From DIGJ01 sp031553075 (lineage in GTDB: Bacteria; Bacillota; Clostridia; Lachnospirales; Lachnospiraceae): a DNA stretch of 10,017 bases. Positions 1-6,184 of this stretch are shown in pieces. The stretch is taken from contig JAVBLX010000018.1 in assembly GCA_031553075.1 (NCBI GenBank), forward strand, positions 1 to 10,017. The letters are read 5' to 3'. Every line of letters starts with the position of its first letter. Position 1 is the stretch's first letter. The position numbers and the translations under genes were made by a program. The notes beneath the pieces are model-generated. The model was not told where the DNA came from. It was given only the letters and a program-made list of their open reading frames with translations, and ran no database searches.

Positions 1-145
1 TGCCGACCAATTCGTCTTCCCGGCAACCCGCAAATTTTTCAAACGCGGGATTGCAGCCGGTATAAACACTGTTCCTATCCTTGTAAAAGATTAAATCCGG
101 GATGGTATCCCGAATCATTTTTAATATAGCGTTATCCTTTGACAT
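1..145 (-). CDS. PAS-domain sensor protein, N-terminal fragment (runs off window)
   Basis: Only the first 48 codons are present. The product begins MSKDNAILKMIRDTIPDL and continues IFYKDRNSVYTGCNPAFEKF, the usual opening of a PAS domain: a helix, a PDLIFYKD strand, then the N-x-AFEKF helix. PAS domains bind small ligands or cofactors and usually sit at the front of histidine kinases, diguanylate cyclases or hybrid sensors. The output domain lies outside the window, so the type of signalling protein cannot be told. The start is well supported: AAAGGGGTG lies 5 nt before the ATG. A good promoter is found at 289-317, with a short ORF (170-265) between promoter and gene. No transmembrane segment precedes the PAS domain, so at least this part is cytoplasmic. 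Confidence 0.8.
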   Translation of the reverse strand, partial: MSKDNAILKMIRDTIPDLIFYKDRNSVYTGCNPAFEKFAGCREDELVG

Positions 146-169
146 AATACACACCCCTTTTTAATCGAT

Positions 170-265
170 TCATCTCTTATCATGCATATTCACACCCATT
201 TCCAGACTCTCTTGTGTTATATTAAGTTCTGCTCTGACTTTTTTTATTATCTCAGAGGTTCTCAT
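170..265 (-). pseudogene. 31-codon remnant of an XRE-type HTH gene, or a leader ORF
   Basis: A 31-codon ORF with an ATG start and a GGGAG-type ribosome binding site. It begins MRTSEIIKKVRAELNITQES, which resembles the first helices of small Cro/C1 (XRE) helix-turn-helix proteins, where an ITQE-x-LA motif starts the DNA-binding unit. Instead of the recognition helix the frame continues LEMGVNMHDKR and stops. I could not find the missing part in the other two frames, so an internal deletion fits better than a simple frameshift. The ORF ends 24 nt before the PAS-protein start and shares its promoter. It may now act only as a translated leader. HTH origin is inferred from pattern memory, not from a search. 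Confidence 0.45.
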
Positions 266-288
266 TACATCACACTCCCATTGCATAT

Positions 289-317
289 AGTATGACAAAT
301 TTTATAACAAAAGTCAA
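289..317 (-). promoter_or_regulatory. Sigma-A-like promoter for the HTH remnant and PAS gene
   Basis: On the minus strand TTGACT (312-317) and CATACT (289-294) are separated by exactly 17 nt. This is close to the housekeeping consensus. It lies just downstream of the tRNA terminator and upstream of the 170-265 ORF, as expected for a new transcription unit. Confidence 0.65.
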
Positions 318-334
318 CGTTCGGCTGTATGTGC

Positions 335-364
335 AAAAAAGCACCGAAGCTTTTACTTCGATGC
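335..364 (-). terminator. Rho-independent terminator after tRNA-Ser
   Basis: On the minus strand GCATCGAAG pairs with CTTCGGTGC (9 bp with one G-T wobble) around a 6-nt loop, followed directly by six T residues. It begins a few bases after the mature tRNA 3' end, so it ends the tRNA transcript and probably readthrough from holA. Confidence 0.85.
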
Positions 365-369
365 CTTAG

Positions 370-457
370 CGGAGATGAAGGGATTTGAACCCTTGCACCG
401 GCGAACCGACCTACCGGATTTCGAATCCGGACCCTTCAGCCTCTTGGGTACATCTCC
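370..457 (-). tRNA. tRNA-Ser (anticodon CGA)
   Basis: The minus strand folds as a class II tRNA of 88 nt. The acceptor stem GGAGATG pairs with CATCTCC, and the discriminator base is G, typical for serine. The anticodon stem CCGGA/TCCGG encloses the loop TTCGAAA, giving anticodon CGA, which reads UCG. A long variable arm follows, as expected for serine tRNAs. The T arm contains GGGTTCAAATCCC. The CCA tail is not encoded (CTA follows), so it would be added enzymatically. The tRNA is followed by a strong terminator. Confidence 0.95.
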
Positions 458-469
458 TGATTTATTTCA

Positions 470-483
470 ACCGGATATCCGGT
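470..483. repeat. 14-bp perfect palindrome in the tRNA leader
   Basis: ACCGGATATCCGGT is a perfect palindrome 12 nt before the tRNA 5' end. Together with the two flanking bases on one side it shares CTACCGGAT with the tRNA anticodon and variable region. It could be a protein-binding site, a small hairpin in the precursor, or a short copy of tRNA sequence. No function can be assigned. Confidence 0.5.
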
Positions 484-510
484 AGAAAACTTATTAAAAT
501 TCAAAGCCAC

Positions 511-539
511 ATCTTATCACCATTGCATTCAATAACTAA
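511..539 (-). promoter_or_regulatory. Possible tRNA-Ser promoter
   Basis: On the minus strand TTAGTT (534-539) lies 17 nt before TAAGAT (511-516). The latter is preceded by TGA, giving an extended -10 (TG-n). The -35 is poor. Position in the holA-tRNA gap and the implied leader of roughly 45-50 nt are reasonable. This is a weak call. Confidence 0.3.
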
Positions 540-546
540 CGCATTT

Positions 547-1530
547 TTAAGCCGAAACTCTACTGTAGCTAACAATTAGCAACTCAATTCCCATGCTGTC
601 CATCAGTCGCCCTGTTTTTACCTGTTCCTCCACGTCAGTACAGTTTTCCAAAATTTCAACCAGCTTTTTACGCTTAAAATTCTTTGCCTGTGCCTGATAT
701 TTGCTGATGGTAAATGGAGGGATACCCGCTTTACTGGCTATCTCACTGTTGCTGTGGCCATTCTTCACAAGCTCTTTTACTTGAAGTAAAATGTTAAAAT
801 GTCGTGTCAATAAAAACAATATGGACATTGGTTTTTCCCGCAAAGCCAATAAATCATAATAAAGGTTTAGTGCCTCATTCTGCTTTCCGGCTCCAATCGC
901 ATCAATCATCTGGAATATCTTTCCGGTAATCAGTGTTGTGCAGACAGCGTCAATATCTTCTATTCCAACAACTTCTCTATTATAACTGTAACAGACAAGT
1001 TTTTCAATCTCATTTTCTAAATTTTTCATATCTGTACCAGATTTATTTAGTAAATAAGTAACTGCCTGCTCCGTAATCTTCTTTCCTTCCTTACTCAGCA
1101 GAGAAGAGACCCAAAGCTTAAGATTCCGTTCATCCATTCCATTCATTTCTGAAATGTATCCCCTATCTTTTATAGCTTTATATAATCGATTCCGCTTATC
1201 TATTTCCGATTCCACGAAAACAATATGGGTAGTTTCCGGCATTTCCTTCAACACTTCCGCCAAATCATTCGCTGATTTTAAAAAACCACTGTCTCTAATC
1301 AATATCAGGCGTCTCTCACTAAAAAATGGAAGAGTCTGGGCAATTCCCGTTACTTCGCTGATATCAATCCCTTTCCCTTCAAACATGGAAAAGTTCAGAT
1401 CATCCCCTTCGCCTATAATCCCCTGCTTTAGCTTGTTCTGATACAGCTTTTTCAAATAATCTTCTGCACCGTAAAGTAAATATACAGGCTTAAATTGATT
1501 GTTTTTAATATGTTCCTTTATCGTCTGCAT
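547..1530 (-). CDS. holA: DNA polymerase III subunit delta
   Basis: A protein of 327 aa, the usual length for Firmicute delta subunits. Delta is the wrench of the clamp-loader complex: it binds the beta clamp and opens it so that it can be loaded on primed DNA. The N-terminal AAA+-like part opens with FKPVYLLYGAEDYL (residues 13-26), a hallmark of the family. A middle helical region (about 140-210) and a C-terminal collar domain (about 210-327, with REKPMSILFLLTRHFNILL) follow. Like other deltas it lacks a working Walker A. The ATG at 1530 is preferred over a GTG 18 nt upstream because AGGGGGG sits just before the ATG and inside the longer version. In Bacillus the delta gene follows comEC; here an aldo/keto reductase and a repeat element intervene. 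The ribosomal protein S20 gene that often follows holA is absent. Confidence 0.93.
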   Translation of the reverse strand: MQTIKEHIKNNQFKPVYLLYGAEDYLKKLYQNKLKQGIIGEGDDLNFSMFEGKGIDISEVTGIAQTLPFFSERRLILIRDSGFLKSANDLAEVLKEMPETTHIVFVESEIDKRNRLYKAIKDRGYISEMNGMDERNLKLWVSSLLSKEGKKITEQAVTYLLNKSGTDMKNLENEIEKLVCYSYNREVVGIEDIDAVCTTLITGKIFQMIDAIGAGKQNEALNLYYDLLALREKPMSILFLLTRHFNILLQVKELVKNGHSNSEIASKAGIPPFTISKYQAQAKNFKRKKLVEILENCTDVEEQVKTGRLMDSMGIELLIVSYSRVSA

Positions 1531-1639
1531 ATTCACCCCCCTAACCACAATTCTTTATTATTCTACCGTTTACCATCAAAATAATCAAGTCCTTTCCAAT
1601 AACTTTGACCATAATGACTAATGCGCGTTACTATTCACT

Positions 1640-1670
1640 CCTCAGCCTATCACTTGCTGATAGGCTGAGG
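1640..1670. repeat. Perfect 13-bp hairpin
   Basis: CCTCAGCCTATCA (1640-1652) and TGATAGGCTGAGG (1658-1670) are exact reverse complements with a 5-nt loop. No T-run follows on either strand, so it is not a classical terminator. It belongs to the structured element at 1617-1776. Confidence 0.8.
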
Positions 1671-1694
1671 CCAACACGTAAAATCAGCCAATGA

Positions 1695-1732
1695 GCCTGC
1701 CCCTCGCCGCAGGCGACTTTAAATGGGCAGGC
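1695..1732. repeat. Nested GC-rich hairpin
   Basis: GCCTGCCC (1695-1702) pairs with GGGCAGGC (1725-1732). Inside it TCGCC (1704-1708) pairs with GGCGA (1712-1716). It forms the middle hairpin of the 1617-1776 element. Confidence 0.75.
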
Positions 1733-1735
1733 GAT

Positions 1736-1768
1736 GTTACTGTCACAGGCTTGCCTGTGAACAGTAAC
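1736..1768. repeat. 15-bp hairpin with one bulge
   Basis: GTTACTGT plus CACAGGC (1736-1750) pairs with GCCTGTG and ACAGTAAC (1753-1759, 1761-1768), with a 2-nt loop and a single bulged A at 1760. Its outer arm is also the right terminal inverted repeat of the 1617-1776 element. Confidence 0.8.
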
Positions 1769-1780
1769 TAATGCGCAACG

Positions 1781-2740
1781 CTATAATGCACCAACGATTT
1801 TATGAGGAGCATATGGCTCTTCCAGATAGACGATGTCTTCCTGGCTCAGACCAATCTCAAAGCTTCCAACTGCATCATCAAAGTATTTGACTTTTGTTGC
1901 ACCGATAAGAGGTGAAGTAACCCCCTTTTCAAAGTGCCATGCAAGAGCAATCTGTGTCATCGTACAATTATGTTTCTCTGCCAGCTCTGATACCCTTTTT
2001 ACAATCTCCATGTCGGAATCTTTTGTACTGTCATATTTTCCTGCCGCGATAACGTCGGTTTGGCTACGCAGTGTATCTGCTGCCCAAGGACGGGACAATC
2101 TTCCTGCTGCAAGAGGACTATATGGAGTCAAAACCACTCCCTGTTCCTTGCAAATTGGGATTAATTCTCTCTCGTCTTCGCGATATATAAGATTGTAGTG
2201 ATTCTGCATGGATACAAACTTTGTCCATCCATTCTTCTCAGCTGTATTTTGAAGCTTTGCGAACTGATAGCCGTACATGGCAGATGCCCCAATTGCCCGC
2301 ACCTTTCCAGACTGCACCACCTTATGAAGGGCTTCCATCGTTTCCTCGACTGGCGTATTATAATCAAAACGATGAATAATCAGCAAATCCACATAATCCA
2401 TTCCCAAACGTTCCAGGGAACCATCCACTTCTCTTGGAATGGCATCCTTGGAAAGATTTCCTTCATTAAAGTATACCTTGGTTGCAATCACTACTTTATC
2501 ACGGGAAATATTATTTTTAATCGCTTTGCCCAAATATTCCTCGCTGGTTCCGCCAGAATAGCTGTTTGCTGTATCAAAGAAATTTATCCCTAATCCCAAC
2601 GCATGCTTTATCATTTCTTCACTTTCAGAGCAATTCAAGGTCCATGCATGCATATTGCCGGCCGGGTCACCAAAACTCATACATCCTACACATAGCCGGG
2701 ATACTTCGATCCCTGATTCACCTAATTTAGCAAATTTCAC
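1781..2740 (-). CDS. Aldo/keto reductase
   Basis: A protein of 319 aa, full length for a cytosolic NAD(P)H-dependent aldo/keto reductase of the YakC/Tas-like group, which reduces aldehydes and ketones to alcohols. The catalytic tetrad is visible: D56 and Y61 in NFFDTANSY, K88 in ATKVYF, and H123 in LLIIHRFD. The cofactor-binding end of the barrel shows YSPLAAGRL (207-215) and PLIGATK (277-283). The start is GTG: an in-frame TGA lies 7 nt upstream, and GAAAGGATGA provides a ribosome binding site. The natural substrate cannot be told. The gene has its own promoter with a MerR-type box, suggesting induction by electrophiles or carbonyl stress (inference). It sits between comEC and holA, which are neighbours in Bacillus, so it looks like an insertion. 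Its 3' end abuts a repeat element. Confidence 0.93.
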   Translation of the reverse strand: MKFAKLGESGIEVSRLCVGCMSFGDPAGNMHAWTLNCSESEEMIKHALGLGINFFDTANSYSGGTSEEYLGKAIKNNISRDKVVIATKVYFNEGNLSKDAIPREVDGSLERLGMDYVDLLIIHRFDYNTPVEETMEALHKVVQSGKVRAIGASAMYGYQFAKLQNTAEKNGWTKFVSMQNHYNLIYREDERELIPICKEQGVVLTPYSPLAAGRLSRPWAADTLRSQTDVIAAGKYDSTKDSDMEIVKRVSELAEKHNCTMTQIALAWHFEKGVTSPLIGATKVKYFDDAVGSFEIGLSQEDIVYLEEPYAPHKIVGAL

Positions 2741-2827
2741 TTTTTCTCATCCTTTCATAATCCATTTTTTATTTTTGCTCAGCCCTGCCATTGAAAGAGC
2801 CTTTACCTCCCTATTCCGTATCCCTCT

Positions 2828-2857
2828 ATTGTACCCCCTTAAGTGGGCTTCAAGCAA
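2828..2857 (-). promoter_or_regulatory. Promoter with MerR-type dyad upstream of the aldo/keto reductase
   Basis: On the minus strand TTGCTT (2852-2857) and TACAAT (2828-2833) are 18 nt apart. Between them lies the imperfect dyad CTTGAAGCCCACTTAAG (2838-2854), overlapping the -35. Dyads in this position resemble the boxes bound by MerR-family activators such as AdhR, which often control reductases of this kind. No MerR gene is in the window. GGGCTT...AAGCCC in the same place could also form a 6-bp hairpin, an alternative reading. Confidence 0.45.
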
Positions 2858-2961
2858 GCCCAATAATTTATTGTTATTTTTCATTTTAACCTACATTCCT
2901 TTCGCTTCGCTTAGGCACAAAACAGGCATGAAATATGTTTCTTTCAAACTAACTCCCATCT

Positions 2962-2977
2962 GTGCGCTCCTGCGCAC
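2962..2977. repeat. 6-bp GC hairpin downstream of comEC
   Basis: GTGCGC (2962-2967) pairs with GCGCAC (2972-2977) around a 4-nt loop. CATCT (2957-2961) and AGATG (2988-2992) could extend it with a large internal loop. No T-run follows on the minus strand. It may belong to the repeat that spans about 2890-2992. Confidence 0.55.
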
Positions 2978-2991
2978 GTACAAATCAAGAT

Positions 2992-3022
2992 GTTGAAAGG
3001 ACAGTTTTACCGTTCTTTCAAC
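2992..3022 (-). terminator. Hairpin overlapping the comEC stop, possible weak terminator
   Basis: On the minus strand GTTGAAAG pairs with CTTTCAAC (8 bp) and, inside, ACGGT with ACTGT (one G-T pair), around an AAA loop. The comEC TGA stop lies within the 5' arm. The following sequence is only moderately T-rich, so termination would be inefficient. It could instead protect the 3' end of the message. Confidence 0.4.
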
Positions 3023-5177
3023 CTACAAACTCCCTAAGAGTCCACTTTCCTTTTTGGTATTTCAAAATAACCGCCCCGCTCTGCTTCGTAATAAAAACCT
3101 GGCTCCCGGATGCCCGCAATCGGTCTAAAACCTCTTGATGAGGATGCCCATATGTATTTTTCCCACATGAAATCACAGCAATTTTAGGGCTAACTCTTTT
3201 CAGAAACGCCTCCGAGGTAGAATACTTTGAACCATGATGACTCACCTTCAGCACCTCATATTCCTTCTTTGATAATTTTTTCATTACTAATCTCTCACTC
3301 TCAGAAATATCTCCCGTCAAAAGCAAATCAAATTCTTCATACTGAACCTCCAGTACCAGGGAATTGTCATTTCGATCGACACTTATAGGAGAGTTAACTG
3401 GATTTAAACATCGAATTTTCAGTTTTCCCAGGGAAACCTCGCTTCCTTCCTTTATATAACCTACTGGAATCTCCTGTTCCTTAAGCTTTTTTACCACCTC
3501 TTCATGGACCTCATCCTTTACCACACCAGCACCCAAAATCACCTTGCCAATCTGTACTCCCCCCATTTTTTTAAGCTCTGCCAGCTCCATGATTCCACTC
3601 ACATGATCCTCATCCAGATGGGATAAAAATACATAATCCACCTTTCCACAGCCTTTTGATTTCAAAAATGGCTCAAGGACAAATTTTCCTAAATTCTTTT
3701 TATCCAGGCTTCCTCCATCCATCAGGATTTTCACCCCATCTTCTGTTTCCATATAAATTCCATCCCCTTGTCCAACATCCAGAAAGTCTATCTCAAATCC
3801 ATGATTTTCAGGTAATATTGGAAACAGAAACAACAGTAACATTAGCCCAAATACGGCTTTTCTATGAAATATATGCCACAGCAGCAGGATAACACTCAAG
3901 CCAACATAGTAAAACACAAGATAGCTCATTTGGGGCTGTCCAGTCACAATGGAATGTCCCGGTAATTTTCCAAACCCCAGGCAAAGCCATTCATAAAGCT
4001 CCAGTATCCAATAAAGCCCTCCCATAAATATTCCCGCCCCATTCATCGTCACCATGCCAAGAAGACCTGCTCCCAGCCCTAATCCTGCCAATAGGGATAA
4101 AAGTGGTATTACAATCAAATTAATTAAGATGCCATAGAGAGGCACTTCATAAAAATTATATAAAATAATTGGCATGGTAACCAACTGTACCGATATACTG
4201 GCAAACAGATTCTGTAAAAAGTCTCTTAGAGCTTTTCTTTTCCAAATGTCCTGTTCCCAGTCTATCGTTTCGTTTAATACTGGACTTATTATTGAAATCC
4301 CCAAAACCGCTCCAAAGGAAAGGAGAAATCCACTATTTCGTATTTCCAGCGGGCTTTGGATCAGTATTATAGCCCCACTGAGAGCAATCCCGGTTAACAT
4401 ATCATAGGTTCTGCCAAGGCAAATAGCCCCAAGACCAAGCAAAGTCATTACCACAGCACGATTGGTGGATATGCTGAAGCCTGTCATAACCCCATACGCA
4501 ACTATGACTCCCATACTTAGTACTGCGGATAGCTTTTTGTACTTTATTATCTTTATACAGATCTTGTAAAACCCCATCCCAATCAAGGTAATATGAAGCC
4601 CTGAAATTGCCAGAAGATGCCCAATTCCATTTTGCTGATAAAGCCTTCTAATATCCTCAGGAATCTGGCTTTTCTCACCTAAAAACATAGCCGATATAAT
4701 ACCTGCCTTTTCCACTGGCAGCCATCTGTCATAAACCCGTTTCATACTCTTCTGACACCAATCCAAAAAGCACAATATCTGGTTTTTCCTGGCATTTTCA
4801 ATTTGAATGGTCTCTCCCTGCATTTTATAGGAGATTCCTTTGCTATTATAATAATATTGAAAGTTAAATTCCCCCGGATTTCGAGGCTTTTGAAATTTTA
4901 TAAGTGTTCCGGTTGCTTTGATTTCATATCCCGGATAAAGATTTGATTCTTTCGAATACAGTAAGATTTTATTTAGAAAATATATGGTTGCTTTGTTTTC
5001 TTCCTGAAAAGCAACTTGCTGCAATGTTATTTCAAAGGAATTTTCCTTCTTCGTAATACTTTGAATCTTCCCTCGAATAAAGCCTTCCACTCCGATTTCA
5101 AAGGTCCCGTCCAGAGGACTTTTTGAAACCGGAGCAAAGACACTAAAACATACAACCAACATAAAAAACAATAACAA
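3018..5177 (-). CDS. comEC: ComEC/Rec2 DNA-uptake channel with metallo-beta-lactamase domain
   Basis: A protein of 719 aa from the TTG at 5177, near the family's usual 750. ComEC carries single-stranded DNA across the membrane during natural transformation. An N-terminal membrane helix leads to an OB-like DUF4131 region (about 25-125). The Competence domain follows (about 155-440) with many membrane segments and the signature GHLLAISGLHI (186-196). The C-terminal metallo-beta-lactamase domain (about 463-719) keeps its metal motifs: DVGQGD (467-472), SHLDEDH (519-525), TGD (621-623) and SHHGS (646-650), so nuclease activity is plausible. The true start is unclear. The ribosome binding site AGGAGTG (5198-5204) overlaps the lipoprotein stop, but no ATG, GTG or TTG lies at normal spacing. 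The best-placed codon is ATA at 5187-5189, which would give the family-typical (M)KRPLLLFF. Translation is probably coupled to the lipoprotein gene. Confidence 0.95.
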   Translation of the reverse strand: MLLFFMLVVCFSVFAPVSKSPLDGTFEIGVEGFIRGKIQSITKKENSFEITLQQVAFQEENKATIYFLNKILLYSKESNLYPGYEIKATGTLIKFQKPRNPGEFNFQYYYNSKGISYKMQGETIQIENARKNQILCFLDWCQKSMKRVYDRWLPVEKAGIISAMFLGEKSQIPEDIRRLYQQNGIGHLLAISGLHITLIGMGFYKICIKIIKYKKLSAVLSMGVIVAYGVMTGFSISTNRAVVMTLLGLGAICLGRTYDMLTGIALSGAIILIQSPLEIRNSGFLLSFGAVLGISIISPVLNETIDWEQDIWKRKALRDFLQNLFASISVQLVTMPIILYNFYEVPLYGILINLIVIPLLSLLAGLGLGAGLLGMVTMNGAGIFMGGLYWILELYEWLCLGFGKLPGHSIVTGQPQMSYLVFYYVGLSVILLLWHIFHRKAVFGLMLLLFLFPILPENHGFEIDFLDVGQGDGIYMETEDGVKILMDGGSLDKKNLGKFVLEPFLKSKGCGKVDYVFLSHLDEDHVSGIMELAELKKMGGVQIGKVILGAGVVKDEVHEEVVKKLKEQEIPVGYIKEGSEVSLGKLKIRCLNPVNSPISVDRNDNSLVLEVQYEEFDLLLTGDISESERLVMKKLSKKEYEVLKVSHHGSKYSTSEAFLKRVSPKIAVISCGKNTYGHPHQEVLDRLRASGSQVFITKQSGAVILKYQKGKWTLREFVG

Positions 5178-5202
5178 TGGTCGTTTTATATTCGTTTCAC
5201 TC

Positions 5203-6174
5203 CTAATCCTTTTCCATTACAATATCGAGATTTCGCTCAATTGGCACAGATAAATCCAATCCTTCGCCAAATTTCTTAATGGGTTCTCCATTTACTGAAA
5301 ACTGTACTTTATTAATACTGTAAATTTCTATCAATGAGTTAGCAATCGAATAAATGGTAGTTACATTACTGACTCCCTCAACTCCTTTTAAAAAGGTTTC
5401 ATCAAAGTCCACATAACAGACTCCATCCTTTGCAATCACTTTATTGAGAACTGTTTTTTCCGGCATGACCGGAAGAATCTCTCCTTCTTTGATTCCCTGA
5501 ATGCTTTGGGGACCTTTGATCAACTGGCTGACTACCAGCTCCTCTAGCGGTATGGTTCCATTAAATTGCTTGATACTGACCCGCTTACTTACCAGATATT
5601 TTCCGGATGGGTCAGAAAAATACAAGGTAACCGTGGCATTTTGCATATACTTGGTTTCCCCACCAGTATTGTCAATGAAATCTTCCGCTTTCATAAAGCC
5701 AATCGGAGCATCATTACTGTTTTTCAGGGGCTGTCCATCGATAACAAATTCCACATATTCAATTCCTTCAACCTGACATACCGTTTTTACAATGGCCGCT
5801 CGGCAAAGTACCTCCAGGGCACCTGTAAGGTTCAGATAATCAGTGTCCAGGTTAAGGGTCAGCTGTCCATTTTCAATCTTCTCCTCTGGTGCGATTTCCA
5901 CGTAATCTGGTAATGCTTTTTTATACGTGAGGTTCTTTGGAATAGAATGCTTCAATGCCTCAATGTATTCCGCCAACTGCTCCTCCATGGTTACACCATT
6001 GGGCTCATATGGTTCTCGAACCAGTTGACTCTCATTGTTATTCAGATAATAAATATAGTACTGTGAATCTTCTTCCACCTGCTTGTTTTTCTGGGATGGC
6101 TCCACGGTGCTCTGGCAGCCAGTAAACAGGCATATTAACAATGCAGACAGGAGTAAAACAATTCGTTTTTTCAT
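5203..6174 (-). CDS. GerMN-domain lipoprotein
   Basis: A protein of 323 aa. It has a lipoprotein signal peptide: MKKR, a hydrophobic stretch, then the lipobox LFTGC with the lipidated cysteine at residue 20. A short linker is followed by two GerMN-type domains, roughly residues 40-155 (with LTLNLDTDYL, then YVEFVIDGQPL) and 180-305 (with CYVDFDETFL, then VQFSVNGEPI). GerMN domains occur in GerM, a spore protein, and in LpqB, which works with the MtrAB two-component system. The protein should be anchored to the outer face of the membrane. The start is the ATG at 6174: AGGAGGGG lies 5 nt upstream and overlaps the kinase stop codon, while a TTG 18 nt further up would place that site inside the gene. 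It ends inside the comEC ribosome binding site. A role in modulating the upstream kinase is inferred from position. Confidence 0.88.
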   Translation of the reverse strand: MKKRIVLLLSALLICLFTGCQSTVEPSQKNKQVEEDSQYYIYYLNNNESQLVREPYEPNGVTMEEQLAEYIEALKHSIPKNLTYKKALPDYVEIAPEEKIENGQLTLNLDTDYLNLTGALEVLCRAAIVKTVCQVEGIEYVEFVIDGQPLKNSNDAPIGFMKAEDFIDNTGGETKYMQNATVTLYFSDPSGKYLVSKRVSIKQFNGTIPLEELVVSQLIKGPQSIQGIKEGEILPVMPEKTVLNKVIAKDGVCYVDFDETFLKGVEGVSNVTTIYSIANSLIEIYSINKVQFSVNGEPIKKFGEGLDLSVPIERNLDIVMEKD

Positions 6175-6184
6175 GATACCCCTC

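Larger units (their letters stand above)
1617..1776. mobile_element. MITE-like element with terminal inverted and direct repeats
   Basis: The direct repeat TAATGCGC occurs at 1619-1626 and 1769-1776 (ACTAATGCGC if extended to 1617 and 1767). Immediately inside are imperfect terminal inverted repeats: GTTACTATTCAC (1627-1638) and GTGAACAGTAAC (1757-1768), 11 of 12 matching as reverse complements. The inner 142 bp hold three further hairpins and no ORF. This is the architecture of a miniature inverted-repeat element with a target duplication, but a REP/BIME-like structured repeat is equally possible. It lies directly against the aldo/keto reductase stop codon. Confidence 0.5.

Noticed and set aside
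370..457. tRNA-Ser as the attachment site of an integrated element
   Set aside because: No integrase gene and no second copy of the tRNA 3' end was found in the window.
385..579. Plus-strand 64-codon frame over the tRNA
   Set aside because: It crosses tRNA-Ser and the 3' end of holA in antisense and has no independent support.
1640..1670. Terminator for the aldo/keto reductase
   Set aside because: The hairpin is strong, but no T-run follows on the minus strand.
2655..2996. 113-codon plus-strand frame over the reductase 5' end and its upstream region
   Set aside because: It runs antisense to the conserved start of the reductase and has low-complexity hydrophobic content without family features.
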